Positions 1 through 8,994 of a DNA stretch of 64,000 bases are shown piece by piece (within the stretch, counting starts at the first letter, position 1; the number at the start of each line of letters is the position of its first letter). Source of the stretch: Mesorhizobium sp. LHD-90 (GTDB taxonomy: Bacteria > Pseudomonadota > Alphaproteobacteria > Rhizobiales > Rhizobiaceae). The DNA lies in assembly GCF_030929505.1 (NCBI RefSeq), contig NZ_JAVFVV010000003.1, forward strand, positions 248,001 through 312,000, read 5' to 3'. The translations under genes were made by a program, and so were the position numbers. The notes below the pieces were generated by a model, which was given only the letters and a program-made list of their open reading frames with translations, was not told where the DNA came from and made no database searches.

Positions 1-1316
1 ATCGCCGGGAAGAAATCCGGCTGCAGCTTGCCCAGCATGATGTTGGCGTCGGTGACGGTAAGCGGTCCGCCGCGCCGGTAGCTCAAGGGACCGGGATTGG
101 CGCCGGCCGAATCCGGGCCGGCGCGAAAACGGCCGGCCTCGAAGTGCAGGACGGAGCCGCCGCCGGCCGCCACGGTGTGGATGCGCATCATCGGCGCGCG
201 GATGCGCACGCCGGCGACCTCGGTGTCGAAGGCGCGCTCGTAGTCGCCGTAGTAGTGGGCGACGTCGGTTGACGTGCCGCCCATGTCGAAGCCGATGACT
301 TTTTCGAAACCGGCGGATTTCGCCGTTTCCACCATGCCGACCACGCCGCCCGCGGGGCCGGAAAGGATGGCGTCCTTGCCCTGGAATTTTTCGGCGGCGG
401 TGAGGCCGCCGGAGGACATCATGAACATCAGGCGGGGGGATGACGATTGGCGGATCTCCCCCCAAGCGGGGGAGATGCCCGGCAGGGCAGAGGGGGGCAA
501 CGTAGAGCGCGAACCGTCTCCATCTGCTTCCGAAAAAGGCTGAGATGTTGGCAGGACAGCGCGCCCCTCTGTCCTGCCGGACATCTCCCCCGCTTGGGGG
601 GAGATTGGCAGCTTCGGCGTAGCGCCCAACTCCTCCGCCACCCGCCGCACATACCTCGCCAGAATCGGCGACAGATACGCGTCGACAACCGTGGTGTCGC
701 CGCGGCCGACCAGTTTCACCAGCGGCGATACCTCGTGGCTGGCGGAGACCTGGGAAAATCCGGCCCCGCGGCAGAGTCTTGCCACCGCGCGCTCGTGTTC
801 CGGATATTTCCAGGCATGCATGAAGACGATGGCCACGGCATCGATTCCGTCGGCCTTGCCCTGTTCGATGGCCGGGATGACGCTGGAGAGATCGAGGAGC
901 CTTTCGACGCAGCCGTCGGCGCGCACGCGTTCGTCCACTTCGACGACACGCTCATAGAGCTGCTCGGGGAGGATGATCTCCTTGGCGAAGATGTCGGGCC
1001 GCGCCTGGTAGGCGATGCGCAGGGCGTCGCGAAAACCTTTGGTGATGAGCAGCAGGACGCGGTCGCCTTTGCGCTCCAGCAGCGCGTTGGTGGCGACGGT
1101 CGTGCCCATCTTGATCTCGCCGATCAGGCCGGGCGGGACGGCGGCGTCGCGGTCGACGCCGAGAAGGTCGCGGATGCCCTGGATGGCGGCGTCGCGATAG
1201 GCCTCGGGATTTTCGGAAAGCAGTTTTGCGGGATGCAGAGAGCCGTCGGGCGCACGGCCGATCACGTCGGTAAAAGTGCCGCCGCGATCGATCCAGAAAT
1301 CCCACTTGCCGTTCAC
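1..1316 (-). CDS. 5-oxoprolinase / hydantoinase A family protein, N-terminal part (runs off the window)
   Basis: The minus-strand frame opens with GTG at 1316, seven bases after a GGAG, and stays open to position 1, so about 438 residues are visible and the C-terminus is missing. It begins with the [14 protein letters not shown] block and later has [17 protein letters not shown] and a glycine-rich [10 protein letters not shown], the nucleotide-binding signatures of the HyuA/OplA family, which opens cyclic amides such as 5-oxoproline using ATP. The [13 protein letters not shown] start favours full-length 5-oxoprolinase over a stand-alone HyuA, but this is inference because the HyuB half is off the edge. 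Residues about 238-288 are translated from a palindromic repeat inserted in frame. No in-frame ATG exists upstream of the GTG. Confidence 0.85.
   Translation of the reverse strand, partial: MNGKWDFWIDRGGTFTDVIGRAPDGSLHPAKLLSENPEAYRDAAIQGIRDLLGVDRDAAVPPGLIGEIKMGTTVATNALLERKGDRVLLLITKGFRDALRIAYQARPDIFAKEIILPEQLYERVVEVDERVRADGCVERLLDLSSVIPAIEQGKADGIDAVAIVFMHAWKYPEHERAVARLCRGAGFSQVSASHEVSPLVKLVGRGDTTVVDAYLSPILARYVRRVAEELGATPKLPISPQAGEMSGRTEGRAVLPTSQPFSEADGDGSRSTLPPSALPGISPAWGEIRQSSSPRLMFMMSSGGLTAAEKFQGKDAILSGPAGGVVGMVETAKSAGFEKVIGFDMGGTSTDVAHYYGDYERAFDTEVAGVRIRAPMMRIHTVAAGGGSVLHFEAGRFRAGPDSAGANPGPLSYRRGGPLTVTDANIMLGKLQPDFFPA
454..605. repeat. Palindromic intergenic-type repeat inserted in frame in the oxoprolinase gene
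   Basis: A left arm (454-497, itself containing the small palindrome CTCCCCCCAAGCGGGGGAG) is complementary to a right arm (564-605). Both arms carry GGCAGG(G/A)CAGAGG blocks. On the minus strand it reads without stops, giving peptide pieces such as PISPQAGEM and [10 protein letters not shown], and the flanking protein frame is the same on both sides. Palindromes with this SPxxGE reading are common between genes in rhizobia; here one lies inside a conserved enzyme. Confidence 0.85.
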
Positions 1317-1407
1317 GGTCCGCTCCGTCCGGGTTGCGCCCGAGTGATAGCGGAAAGTTTTGGAGCGGTCACCGCGCTGCCCGTGTGCGGCCGGCGCTCA
1401 AAAACAA

Positions 1408-1441
1408 TTTCGCCCGCGCTTGGGAGCACGCGGGCGAAAAG
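1408..1441 (-). terminator. Rho-independent terminator after the small 1465-1710 gene
   Basis: TTTCGCCCGCG (1408-1418) pairs with CGCGGGCGAAA across a ten-base loop. Read on the minus strand the hairpin is followed by ATTGTTTTT. It lies 24 bases past the stop of the minus-strand gene at 1465. Confidence 0.75.
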
Positions 1442-1464
1442 ATCGGTCGGCAGTGTGGAGGGGC

Positions 1465-1710
1465 TTACTTTGCCGTCCGCGACTTGGAAGCCGGGATCGG
1501 TACGCCGCCGTCGGCAGCCTTGATCAGATTGTAGATTTCGGCAACCGAATCGCGAACCGCCAGCACCTTCTGTTTCGCATCGCCTTTCTTATCGGCTTCG
1601 TCGGCGAAATAGAGCGTCGATCCGCCGCCCGTGCGCGGGCCGACATGCGTGAGACGATCGACATCGACCAGAACCGGTTCGAGGTCGTTTCGCGTTAGTT
1701 TAATCCACAT
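1465..1710 (-). CDS. Small protein resembling the FlbD family
   Basis: This 81-residue protein begins MWIKLTRNDLEPVLVDVDRL, which resembles the start of FlbD-type small proteins (I-x-LTR, then a conserved VD). A later strand-forming STLYFAD and VLAVRDSVAEI match the same overall layout. FlbD proteins are encoded near flagellar genes, but none are nearby, so any motility role is unsupported. The gene has its own terminator at 1408-1441 and is divergent from the lipoprotein gene at 2002 across 291 bases that presumably hold both promoters. It has no signal peptide and a lysine-rich C-terminus. I would treat the function as unknown. Confidence 0.6.
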   Translation of the reverse strand: MWIKLTRNDLEPVLVDVDRLTHVGPRTGGGSTLYFADEADKKGDAKQKVLAVRDSVAEIYNLIKAADGGVPIPASKSRTAK

Positions 1711-2001
1711 AACTTGTTACCCTCCAAGTGTTGTCAAAGCATCGGCCCTCATTGACCGAAACCGTGCGGAAGAAATGTAACGAAAGGTGGCCTTTCTAGA
1801 ACCGCGGCGCCGCGAACACAAGCGCGCTTTTTGCGAACTGCAATCAGCAGGCGAGCGAACGCCGGAGAAGGCAGGGCGGGACGCCTCCCGTATGTTCATC
1901 GCGAAATGTTGCAGCCCGTCGCCAAGCGTGAAGAAACGTATGGGCCGTTTCAGCATTTCTCAGGCGACGTAGTGCAACGTCGAAGAGAGAGGAAGACTGC
2001 C

Positions 2002-2205
2002 ATGAAGAAGTTCATCCTGGGTTCCGTGTCGGCGCTCGCCCTGCTGGGCGCAGCCGCGTGCAGCGACAGCTCGGACAATACGACGACCCAGAGCACGACG
2101 CCTCCTGCCGACCAGGGCACGCAGCCCGCCACGCCGGAAGCTTCGCCGCCGCCGGCCAGCGATCCGGCAAAGCCAGCTCCGACCGAGCCGGCGCCCGCGC
2201 AGTAG
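2002..2205 (+). CDS. Small secreted lipoprotein, Pro/Thr/Ala-rich
   Basis: The 67-residue product has an N-terminal signal (MKKFILGSVSALALLGAAAC) with Cys20 at the end of an Ala-rich stretch, a weak lipobox. After the cysteine the chain is almost only Ser, Thr, Pro, Ala, Gln and Asp (repeated TTPPAD / PASDPAKPAP pieces), with no hydrophobic core, so it is probably disordered in the periplasm. ATG 2002 follows AGAGAGGAAG and is preferred to upstream in-frame starts, which would hide the signal peptide. It is a single-gene unit ending at the hairpin at 2229. Function is unknown. Confidence 0.7.
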   Translation: MKKFILGSVSALALLGAAACSDSSDNTTTQSTTPPADQGTQPATPEASPPPASDPAKPAPTEPAPAQ

Positions 2206-2228
2206 GGGCGGCAGCAAGCCACGTCGGA

Positions 2229-2256
2229 AGGCCCGGATTTCCGGGCCTTTCTCTTT
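2229..2256 (+). terminator. Rho-independent terminator of the small lipoprotein gene
   Basis: AGGCCCGGA and TCCGGGCCT form a tight hairpin followed by TTCTCTTT, 24 bases after the stop at 2205. Confidence 0.8.
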
Positions 2257-2258
2257 CA

Positions 2259-2330
2259 AGTAGGGCAGTAGGGCAGTAGGGCAGTAGGGCAGTAGGGCAG
2301 TAGGGCAGTAGGGCAGTAGGGCAGTAGGGT
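2259..2330. repeat. Tandem 8-bp microsatellite, nine copies
   Basis: The unit AGTAGGGC occurs nine times head to tail, the last with C changed to T. It lies between the terminator at 2229 and the co-chaperone gene at 2457. One inverted copy (GCCCTACT) follows at about 2402. It lies outside coding sequence. Confidence 0.95.
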
Positions 2331-2456
2331 GATCTGCTCCCGGCATCTGCCTTAACAACGCGGTCGCAACGTTCCGTTGACAGCTCTGCGAGTTAGCGCT
2401 TTGCCCTACTGCCGATTGCGCCTCGCCAAGTGGTGGCGGCTTGGCTATGAAGCGGC

Positions 2457-3176
2457 ATGTCGATCTGGGCCCGCATCGGAGAATTCGTCATCAGGGCCGG
2501 CGCCTCGGTCGGTGCCGGTGCGGCCGACCTTGCCGAGGCGGTGCGCACGGTATTCTCGGGCGATCCCGAACTGCGGCGCCGCGTCGCCTTCTCGATCGCC
2601 ATGATCGCGCTTTCCGCCAAGATGGCGAAGGCCGATGGCATCGTCACCCAGGACGAAGTTCGCGCCTTCCAGCAAATCTTCTCCGTGCCGGCTGACGAAG
2701 CCCGCAACGTGGCGCGGCTTTACGATCTGGCGCAGGGCACCGTAGCCGGATTCGAGGCCTACGCGGAAAAGATGGCTGGGTTGTGCGGCTCGGGCAGGCC
2801 GAACTGCGGCATGCTGGAGGACATACTCGACGGATTGTTCCATATCGCCAAGGCTGACGGGCTGCTGCACGAGCGGGAAGGGCTCTACCTGCGCCGGGTC
2901 GCCGAGATATTCGAGATCAGCGATGAACACTATCGCACGATCCTGGCGCGGCACATCGATGTCGACGACGCCGACCCTTATGCCGTGCTCGGGGTCGAAC
3001 GCGGCCGCCCCTTCGAGGAGATCAAGCGGCGCTACCGGAAACTGGTCGCCGACAACCATCCAGACAGGTTGATCGCGCGCGGCCTGCCTGCCGAATTCAT
3101 CGCCATCGCGACGACACGGCTCGCGGCCATCAACGGGGCCTACGAGATGATCGAACGCGGCATGCGCAGCCTATGA
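2457..3176 (+). CDS. DnaJ-domain co-chaperone with TerB-like N-terminal domain (DjlA-like)
   Basis: The 239-residue protein has a helical TerB-like region at about residues 40-150 (KMAKADGIVTQDEV and later HIAKADGLLHEREG, the two acidic repeats of that fold). A J domain follows at about 170-239 (DPYAVLGV, then the HPD motif in DNHPD). The J domain stimulates the ATPase of DnaK. The TerB plus C-terminal J layout is that of DjlA, but the N-terminal membrane helix of enterobacterial DjlA is not evident here. The stop overlaps the start of the amidase gene by four bases (ATGA), so the two are probably co-translated. Confidence 0.85.
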   Translation: MSIWARIGEFVIRAGASVGAGAADLAEAVRTVFSGDPELRRRVAFSIAMIALSAKMAKADGIVTQDEVRAFQQIFSVPADEARNVARLYDLAQGTVAGFEAYAEKMAGLCGSGRPNCGMLEDILDGLFHIAKADGLLHEREGLYLRRVAEIFEISDEHYRTILARHIDVDDADPYAVLGVERGRPFEEIKRRYRKLVADNHPDRLIARGLPAEFIAIATTRLAAINGAYEMIERGMRSL

Positions 3177-3937
3177 GCGTTTTCGCGGCGGACCAGCCGG
3201 GGGCGGACGTCCGGCCTTCGCCGAATTTCGGAGAGCGACGCGACGGACTCACCCCGGAGATCGTCGTGCTGCATTATACCGGCATGACGACCGGGCCGGA
3301 GGCCGAGGACTGGTTGTGCAATCCCGAGAGCGAGGTGTCTTCGCACTACCTCGTCCATGAGAACGGGCGGATCGTGCAGATGGTACGCGAAGTCGACCGG
3401 GCTTGGCACGCCGGAAAGAGTTCTTGGCGCGGCGTAGCCGACATCAATTCGCAGTCGATCGGCATCGAGGTCGTCAATCCCGGACATCAACTCGGTTATC
3501 GGAGTTTCCCGCCGCGGCAGATCGCCTCTGTGATCGCACTGTGCCAAGGCATCGTCGCACGGCATCGGATCCTGCCCGAGATGGTGCTGGGCCATTCCGA
3601 CGTGGCGCCGGGACGAAAGATCGATCCCGGCGAAAAGTTTCCATGGCGCGCGCTCGCCCGTGCCGGGGTGGGGCACTACGTCCGCCCCGCGCGGCATCGC
3701 CGCGGGCCGGTGCTGTGCGTGGGCGATGTGGGCGAAGCGGTGGAGCGGCTGCAATCCGCGCTTTCCGGCTACGGCTACGGCATCGACGTCAGCGGCCGCT
3801 ACGATGCCGCGACCGCCACGGTGGTCGCGGCGTTCCAACGCCATTTCCGCCCGGGAAAGGTCGACGGCGCCGCCGACCGCGCAACGCTGGAAACGCTGCG
3901 CGGGCTGCTCGCCGCACTCCCCCAATCGCAGGATTGA
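3173..3937 (+). CDS. N-acetylmuramoyl-L-alanine amidase (Amidase_2) with peptidoglycan-binding domain
   Basis: Residues about 20-165 form an AmpD/AmiD-type Amidase_2 domain. VVLHYTGM gives the first zinc-binding histidine, SSHYLVHENG and the WHAGKSSW segment are typical, and LGHSDVAPGRKIDPG gives the last zinc ligand and catalytic region. The C-terminal 70 residues, with VQRLQSALSGYGYG-like spacing and AVVAAFQRHF, are a PG_binding_1 domain. It cleaves the bond between MurNAc and the stem peptide. No clear signal peptide is present at 3173, so it is either cytoplasmic (anhydro-muropeptide recycling) or exported another way. It overlaps the DjlA-like gene by four bases. Confidence 0.88.
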   Translation: MSVFAADQPGADVRPSPNFGERRDGLTPEIVVLHYTGMTTGPEAEDWLCNPESEVSSHYLVHENGRIVQMVREVDRAWHAGKSSWRGVADINSQSIGIEVVNPGHQLGYRSFPPRQIASVIALCQGIVARHRILPEMVLGHSDVAPGRKIDPGEKFPWRALARAGVGHYVRPARHRRGPVLCVGDVGEAVERLQSALSGYGYGIDVSGRYDAATATVVAAFQRHFRPGKVDGAADRATLETLRGLLAALPQSQD

Positions 3938-4121
3938 CGCTGCGGAAGCAGCCGGTCCCGTGCCAGGCCTCTGTAACAATTCGTAACACAATGTGATTGG
4001 CGGTGCCCTTTTCACCCCAAAATTGGCGATCAAACGGCTGGGCCTCCCGCCGGCGCGGCTCCCACGCGCCTACGACAGAACCGACCGCGCATCCTTGCCG
4101 GCACTTATAAAACAGGACCTG

Positions 4122-5015
4122 ATGAACAAGACGATCGTGTTGACGGTGGCTCTCGCCGCCGGCCTGACCACTTTTGCCGCCAGTGCGGCCGAATCCCCCA
4201 CCATCCCGCGTACCCCGCTGTTCTCCACGCAGAAAGCGGTCTCGACGGAGAAGGCGAAGCCGCGCTCGAAGGCGGCGCGAAAACTTGCCTCCAAGACGAA
4301 GGCAGCCACTCTTTCCAAGGCTTCGGCGGAAAAACCCGTCATCGTGCGCACGCCGCTGTTCACCACCCGTAACGCCGAGGCACGGACGGAGAAGACGGCT
4401 GCTACAGGCAAGGCTGCAAAGGCGCACGCCAAGGCGACCGAGAAGGTCGGCCAGAGGCCGAAGGTGAAACGCAAGACGGCGAAGCTCGATGTCAAGACGT
4501 CGAAGCGGAGCGTCAGAACGGCCAAAGCGAGCCGCGGGAAGGCGAAATCGACGGTCACGACCGTGGTGGAAACCACTGTCGAGGCGAAAGCTTCGGGTTA
4601 TCCGGTGAAGTTGGACGCGCTCGCGTCGAAGGCGGTTGACGGATCCGGACCCTATCATGCGGTGATTGCCCGCTATGCCGCGGAATATGGCGTGCCGGTT
4701 TCGCTTGCCCACGCGGTGATCAGCGTCGAAAGCAGCTACCGGCCGAACGCGACAGGTTCTTCCGGCGAGGTCGGGCTGATGCAGATCATGCCGGCCACGG
4801 CGCGCGGCCTGGGCTACAGCGGGTCGGTGTCGGCTCTTTACAATCCCGAGACCAACATCCGCTGGGGCATGAAATACCTGGCCGGGGCACATCAGCTCGG
4901 CGGCGGCACCACCTGCGGCACAATCCTGAAATATAATGCCGGGCATGGCGCCACGCGCATGAACCCGGTGTCGCGGGCCTATTGCGGCAAGGTGCTGCGG
5001 TTCCTGTCGAACTGA
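4122..5015 (+). CDS. Secreted lytic transglycosylase, SLT domain
   Basis: ATG 4122 gives a 297-residue protein with a classical signal peptide cleaved near ASAAES (residue 23), so the longer upstream frame is rejected. Two copies of an (I/V)xRTPLF(S/T)T element lie near residues 29 and 77, then a long Lys/Ala/Thr-rich linker to about residue 160. The last 120 residues are a goose-lysozyme-like SLT domain with ISVESSYRPNATG (catalytic Glu), GEVGLMQIMPATA and AYCGKVLRFL. It cleaves glycan strands in the periplasm. The basic linker could bind peptidoglycan or DNA non-specifically; this is inference. It stands alone, 185 bases after the amidase gene. Confidence 0.88.
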   Translation: MNKTIVLTVALAAGLTTFAASAAESPTIPRTPLFSTQKAVSTEKAKPRSKAARKLASKTKAATLSKASAEKPVIVRTPLFTTRNAEARTEKTAATGKAAKAHAKATEKVGQRPKVKRKTAKLDVKTSKRSVRTAKASRGKAKSTVTTVVETTVEAKASGYPVKLDALASKAVDGSGPYHAVIARYAAEYGVPVSLAHAVISVESSYRPNATGSSGEVGLMQIMPATARGLGYSGSVSALYNPETNIRWGMKYLAGAHQLGGGTTCGTILKYNAGHGATRMNPVSRAYCGKVLRFLSN

Positions 5016-5115
5016 TCGGGCCGCAACGGCAGCGCCTGCGCGCTACCGCCGAAATGGCGAGGAAAAGCAGGGGGTTGGGGTTGCATTTTGCCGCCCGAGC
5101 CCCTTTATAAGGCGT

Positions 5116-5564
5116 GTCAGCCGGCCGGGCGGCCGCACCCGCAAGCGCCGAAAGGCGGCGGGTGAGGAAAGTCCGGGCTCCATGGAGACACGGTGCCGGT
5201 TAACGACCGGCGGGGGCGACCCCAGGGAAAGTGCAACAGAAAGCAGACCGCCCCGCCGATAAATCGGCCCATCTTTATCGGGCAGACCGCCGCAAGCGGG
5301 CCGATCTATAGGCGGGGTAAGGGTGAAAGGGTGGGGTAAGAGCCCACCGCGCTGCCGGCAACGGGAGCGGCACGGCAAACCCCACCGGGAGCAAAACCGA
5401 ATAGGGATGGCGCGAGGGGCGACCCTCAGGACTGTTTCCGGTCCGGCCATCCGGGTAGGTTGCGTGAGGCGCGGAGCAATCCGCGTCCAAGATGAATGGC
5501 CGCCACGTTCGCGCGCCGAAAGGCGCGCGGGCCATACAGAACCCGGCTTACAGGCCGGCTGACA
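5116..5564 (+). ncRNA. rnpB: RNase P RNA, bacterial class A
   Basis: The stretch contains the universal GAGGAAAGTCCGGGCT block (about 5162-5177), the ACAGAAAGCAGACCG segment after it, and the closing ACAGAACCCGGCTTACAG near the 3' end. The terminal helix pairs GTCAGCCGGCC at the 5' end with GGCCGGCTGAC at 5554-5564. A T-rich tail follows. This RNA is the catalytic part of RNase P, which trims tRNA 5' ends. Confidence 0.97.
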
Positions 5565-5896
5565 TTTTTCCGCCTTTTCAAGCGGTTAGGCGAGGCGCCT
5601 GATCAACAGAGTCAAGTCGCTTGCCACCGCCACGACCGCCGCCGCTGCTTGGGTGGCGGGGTTTCGCGCGATCCCGTGAAGTCCGGAATATGCAGTGATT
5701 TCAGCAGCTTGCGCTGGAACGCAGCGACAGATAGCGCTTCGCGCTTCACGCGGGCCCTATTTTTGGCCGGTCGGCCTGCCTTTTTGGAGGTTTTGAGCTT
5801 ACGGCGGAGACGATTTTCGCGCAGCGGATTTTATGCGGTTCGACGGTCGAGTGATCCAAGGAAATACAATCTTAGATTGAGAAAATGTCAATCGCT
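5565..5896. other. Intergenic stretch without a convincing gene
   Basis: Between rnpB and the convergent lyase gene there is one Lys/Arg-rich minus-strand frame (about 5830 down to 5620) containing RRKLKTSKKAGRPAK. It has no ATG, GTG or TTG after its upstream stop except an internal GTG. It may be the remnant of a small basic protein; I do not call it a gene. Confidence 0.5.
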
Positions 5897-7012
5897 TCAC
5901 CTATCGGTGGCCGACAGCGACCGGTCGATCGCCTGCCAAAGATCCTCGGTGGGCTCGCAGCCGACCGACAGGCGGATGAAACCCGGCGCCACCGCGTCGC
6001 CCCAGCGGGCGCGGCGCTCGGCCGAGCTGTGCACGCTGCCGAAGGAGGTGGCTGGCTGCAGCAATTCGCAGCCGTCGATGAAGGCCTCCGCCGTTTCGGC
6101 GCTTTTCAGCGTCAGGCCGATCAGCGAGCCGAAGCGCAGCATCTGGGTGGAGGCGAGGTTGTGAGAGGGATGGTCGGGCAGGCCGGGATAGCGCACCGCC
6201 TCGACGGCCTTGTGCCGTTTCAGCCTTGCGGCCAGGACACCGGCGGAAGAACACATGCGGTCGAAGCGCAGTTCGAGCGTCTCCAGGCCGCGATGCAGCA
6301 GCCAGGCCTCGAACGGGCCGGGGATGCTGCCCGACAGTTCGCGCCAGCGACGCACCGATTCGAAGATTTCCGTGTCCCGGGTGGCGACGTGGCCGAACAG
6401 CGTGTCGGAATGGCCGTTGGGCGCCTTGGTGTCGGCGGCGACGAGAATGTCGGCGCCGAGATCGAGCGGCCGCTGGCCAAAGGGCGTCATGGTGGTGTTG
6501 TCGGCGACCACCAGCGCGCCAGCGGCGTGCGCGGCCCTCGCCACCGCGGCGATGTCGCAGAGCTCGAGGCCGGGATTGGCCGGCGTCTCCACAAAAACCA
6601 GCCGGTAGCCGTCGAAGCCGCCGTCGAGGAAGGAGGCGGTCGGCCCCAGGTCGAAGGAAACGCCGAAGCGCGACAGGAAACGTTCGCTGAGAACGCGCGT
6701 GGTGTAATAGCCGTCGGACGGCAGCAGGATGCGGTCGCCGGACTTCAGGAGGCCGAAGAAGACCGCCGAAATGGCCGCCATGCCGGAGGGGAAGGCCAGG
6801 CAGGGCGCGCCCTCCAGATGCGACAGCATTTCCTCCGCCGCCTCCCACGTGGCGTTGTCGAAGCGGCCGTACTGATTGAAGTCTTTCGGATCACCGGGCA
6901 GGTGATAGGTGGAGGCGAGCGTAAGCGGCAGCGCGACCGGCTCGCCCTTCATGAGTTTTTGCCGGCGCAGGTGCTGCAGGCTCGCCGCGCGGGAGGTAGG
7001 GGTGTCGGTCAT
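5897..7012 (-). CDS. Cystathionine gamma-lyase / Cys-Met metabolism PLP enzyme
   Basis: The 371-residue protein belongs to the gamma family of PLP enzymes. It shows YGRFDNATWEAAE (the usual YxRxxNPT start), AFPSGMAAIS (phosphate-binding turn), VETPANPGLELCDI, ADNTTMTP (the Asp that pairs with the pyridine nitrogen) and AADTKAPNGHSD with the Schiff-base lysine at K196. Such enzymes split or make cystathionine or release thiols from Cys/Met. The exact reaction cannot be read from sequence, although rhizobial proteins of this type are usually named cystathionine gamma-lyase. ATG 7012 is the first start. It is transcribed away from the dcw cluster. Confidence 0.85.
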   Translation of the reverse strand: MTDTPTSRAASLQHLRRQKLMKGEPVALPLTLASTYHLPGDPKDFNQYGRFDNATWEAAEEMLSHLEGAPCLAFPSGMAAISAVFFGLLKSGDRILLPSDGYYTTRVLSERFLSRFGVSFDLGPTASFLDGGFDGYRLVFVETPANPGLELCDIAAVARAAHAAGALVVADNTTMTPFGQRPLDLGADILVAADTKAPNGHSDTLFGHVATRDTEIFESVRRWRELSGSIPGPFEAWLLHRGLETLELRFDRMCSSAGVLAARLKRHKAVEAVRYPGLPDHPSHNLASTQMLRFGSLIGLTLKSAETAEAFIDGCELLQPATSFGSVHSSAERRARWGDAVAPGFIRLSVGCEPTEDLWQAIDRSLSATDR

Positions 7013-7314
7013 GGTGGTGCCCGCCTCGCTATGACAATTGTCGAAGACGTGATGCGCCGCAGCAACAGCCGTACCTGCCGCGCGAGGTCTTGAGTATCGC
7101 CATGCAAAAGGCGCTGCAAGGATGGTTTGCCTTCGCCGTCGGCCGGAACTGGACCTCGGCGGGCTATCCGTCCGACAGGCGGCCCGGCGTATCCGCCGCC
7201 GCCGCGGGGGGCGCGTTAATAACCCTTCGTTAGTCTTAATGGACCATAAAGCATGGTGGGCCGGAAAAGCTCCCGCCGGGCGCCTGGCCGGCCCATCCTG
7301 ATGACCCGGTCCCG

Positions 7315-7347
7315 TTGACGCCCATACCAGCCCATGTTATCCCATTT
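7315..7347 (+). promoter_or_regulatory. Promoter of the dcw operon overlain by three MraZ boxes
   Basis: CCCA occurs at 7321, 7331 and 7341, exactly ten bases apart. Read on the other strand this is TGGGN-N5-TGGGN-N5-TGGG, the arrangement of MraZ operators described in E. coli. The repeats lie inside a candidate promoter, TTGACG (7315-7320), 17 bases, then TATCCC (7338-7343). The start codon of mraZ is about 170 bases downstream. Binding there would block RNA polymerase, consistent with MraZ autorepression. The rest of 7013-7514 shows nothing else I can name. Confidence 0.6.
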
Positions 7348-7514
7348 CCATATTCAGCAGCGCGTGCGGGGACGGGTGACGGCGTCGAACATTTCGGCGA
7401 CCGGCCTTGGCGTTTTCCGGTCGTTGGTTCGCGCTGGCCGGGTCCCGAACGGGCCTGGGAAAAGCGCGTCGCACGGGGCGCGGGACAGGAGGGATGCGGC
7501 CGCCGCATCGGATG

Positions 7515-7979
7515 ATGGACCGGTTTCTGTCGAACGCCGTCAACAGGATCGATGCGAAGGGCCGCGTCTCGGTGCCGGCGCATTTCCGCGCGGTGGTGCA
7601 GAAGCGCGGCTATTCGGACCTCTACGCGCTGCGGGCGCTGGACGCGCCGGCGATGGATGTGGGCGGGCCCGACCTGCTCGACCGCTACGAGCAGCGCATC
7701 GCGCAGGAGGACCCTTTCCTGGGGGCGGGGGACGACATGTCGTTCTTCGTGCATGGCGAGGGGACGTTTCTCAAACTCGACCAGGACGGCCGCATCACCA
7801 TGAGCGATTTTGTCCGCGAGCATACGGGGATCACCACGGAAGCAGTTTTCGTCGGCCGCGGAGCGTTCTTCCAGATCTGGGAGCCGGGGCGGTTCGAGGC
7901 GCATGGCAAGGCCGTTCGCGCGCGGCTCGCCAGCCTGAGGCAAGGCCGGGAGAGTATTGGTGCGAGGGCGTCGGAATGA
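7515..7979 (+). CDS. mraZ: Transcriptional regulator MraZ
   Basis: The 154-residue protein has two AbrB-like swapped-hairpin modules: [13 protein letters not shown] at residues 13-25 and LDQDGRITM at 88-96. MraZ forms a ring-shaped oligomer that binds TGGG repeats upstream of its own gene and represses the division operon. ATG 7515 gives the usual MDRF start; ATG 7512 adds one Met. AGGAGGG ends at 7493, unusually far away, so an initiation at ATG 7494 is possible but would have no spacing to the Shine-Dalgarno. The stop overlaps the start of rsmH. Confidence 0.93.
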   Translation: MDRFLSNAVNRIDAKGRVSVPAHFRAVVQKRGYSDLYALRALDAPAMDVGGPDLLDRYEQRIAQEDPFLGAGDDMSFFVHGEGTFLKLDQDGRITMSDFVREHTGITTEAVFVGRGAFFQIWEPGRFEAHGKAVRARLASLRQGRESIGARASE

Positions 7980-8992
7980 TGGCGGGCCACGGCGAGGACG
8001 GCCTCGCGGTTGGCGGACCGGCCCGCCACATTCCGGTTCTCCTTGACGAGGTGATGGCCGCACTGTCCCCGGAAGCCGGGCAGGTCATTGTCGACGGCAC
8101 GTTCGGCGCCGGCGGCTACACCAAAGCCATCCTTGCCAGCGGCGCGTCAGTTATAGGCATCGACCGCGATCCGGACGCGATTGCCAAGGGCAGGGCGCTG
8201 GAGGCGGCGTCGGAAGGGCGGCTGCGGCTGGTGCAGGCGCCGTTCTCGTCGCTGGACGAGCATGCGGAACAAGTCGATGGCGTGGTGCTGGACATCGGCA
8301 TCTCGTCCATGCAGGTCGACCAGGCCGAGCGCGGATTCTCGTTCCGCTCCGACGGGCCGCTCGACATGCGCATGGCGCAGGCGGGCGTCTCGGCGGCAGA
8401 CGTGGTCAACCGCTACAAGGCCGGCGATCTGGCGCGCATCTTCGGCCTGCTCGGCGAGGAGCGGCATGCCGGCCGCATCGCCCGCATGATCGAGAAGCGG
8501 CGCGCCGAAAAGCCGTTTTCGCGCACCACGGAGCTGGCGCAGGCGATCGCCGACCTCGTCGGCTTCCCACCGCGCGAAAAAATCCATCCGGCGACGCGGG
8601 TGTTCCAGGCGTTGCGCATCCACGTGAATGACGAGCTGGGCGAACTGGCGCGGGCGCTGTGTTCCGCCGAGCGCGCGCTGAAGCCCGGCGGGCGGCTGGT
8701 GGTGGTGACCTTCCATTCGCTGGAGGACCGCATCGTCAAGCGTTTCATCGCCGACCGCTCGACCGATCCGGCCGGTTCGCGGCACCTGCCGCAGAAGCAG
8801 GCGATCGTCCCGACCTTCCGCAAGCTGGGTGGCGTGGTTGCGCCATCGGAGGCGGAAGTGGACCGCAACCCGCGCGCGCGTTCGGCGAAGCTGCGCGCCG
8901 CGGTGCGTACCGACGCGCCGGCGCGGACGGGCGACGGCGACCTGTTCGGCCTGCCGAAACTTCCAGACATTCGCATGACCGCAGAGAGGTAG
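7976..8992 (+). CDS. rsmH: 16S rRNA (cytosine-1402-N4)-methyltransferase
   Basis: The 338-residue protein methylates N4 of C1402 in the ribosomal P site. [21 protein letters not shown] (AdoMet-binding loop), [23 protein letters not shown] and [15 protein letters not shown] are the standard RsmH/MraW blocks. [12 protein letters not shown] and [13 protein letters not shown] follow in order. The ATGATG start overlaps the mraZ stop, so it is translated in the same operon. Length is normal for the family. Confidence 0.96.
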   Translation: MMAGHGEDGLAVGGPARHIPVLLDEVMAALSPEAGQVIVDGTFGAGGYTKAILASGASVIGIDRDPDAIAKGRALEAASEGRLRLVQAPFSSLDEHAEQVDGVVLDIGISSMQVDQAERGFSFRSDGPLDMRMAQAGVSAADVVNRYKAGDLARIFGLLGEERHAGRIARMIEKRRAEKPFSRTTELAQAIADLVGFPPREKIHPATRVFQALRIHVNDELGELARALCSAERALKPGGRLVVVTFHSLEDRIVKRFIADRSTDPAGSRHLPQKQAIVPTFRKLGGVVAPSEAEVDRNPRARSAKLRAAVRTDAPARTGDGDLFGLPKLPDIRMTAER

Positions 8993-8994
8993 AT

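Noticed and set aside
2259-2330. Possible CRISPR array
   Set aside because: The repeats are only eight bases and have no spacers; it is a microsatellite.
5617-5830. Lys/Arg-rich minus-strand frame after rnpB
   Set aside because: No usable start codon after the upstream stop; at best a remnant.
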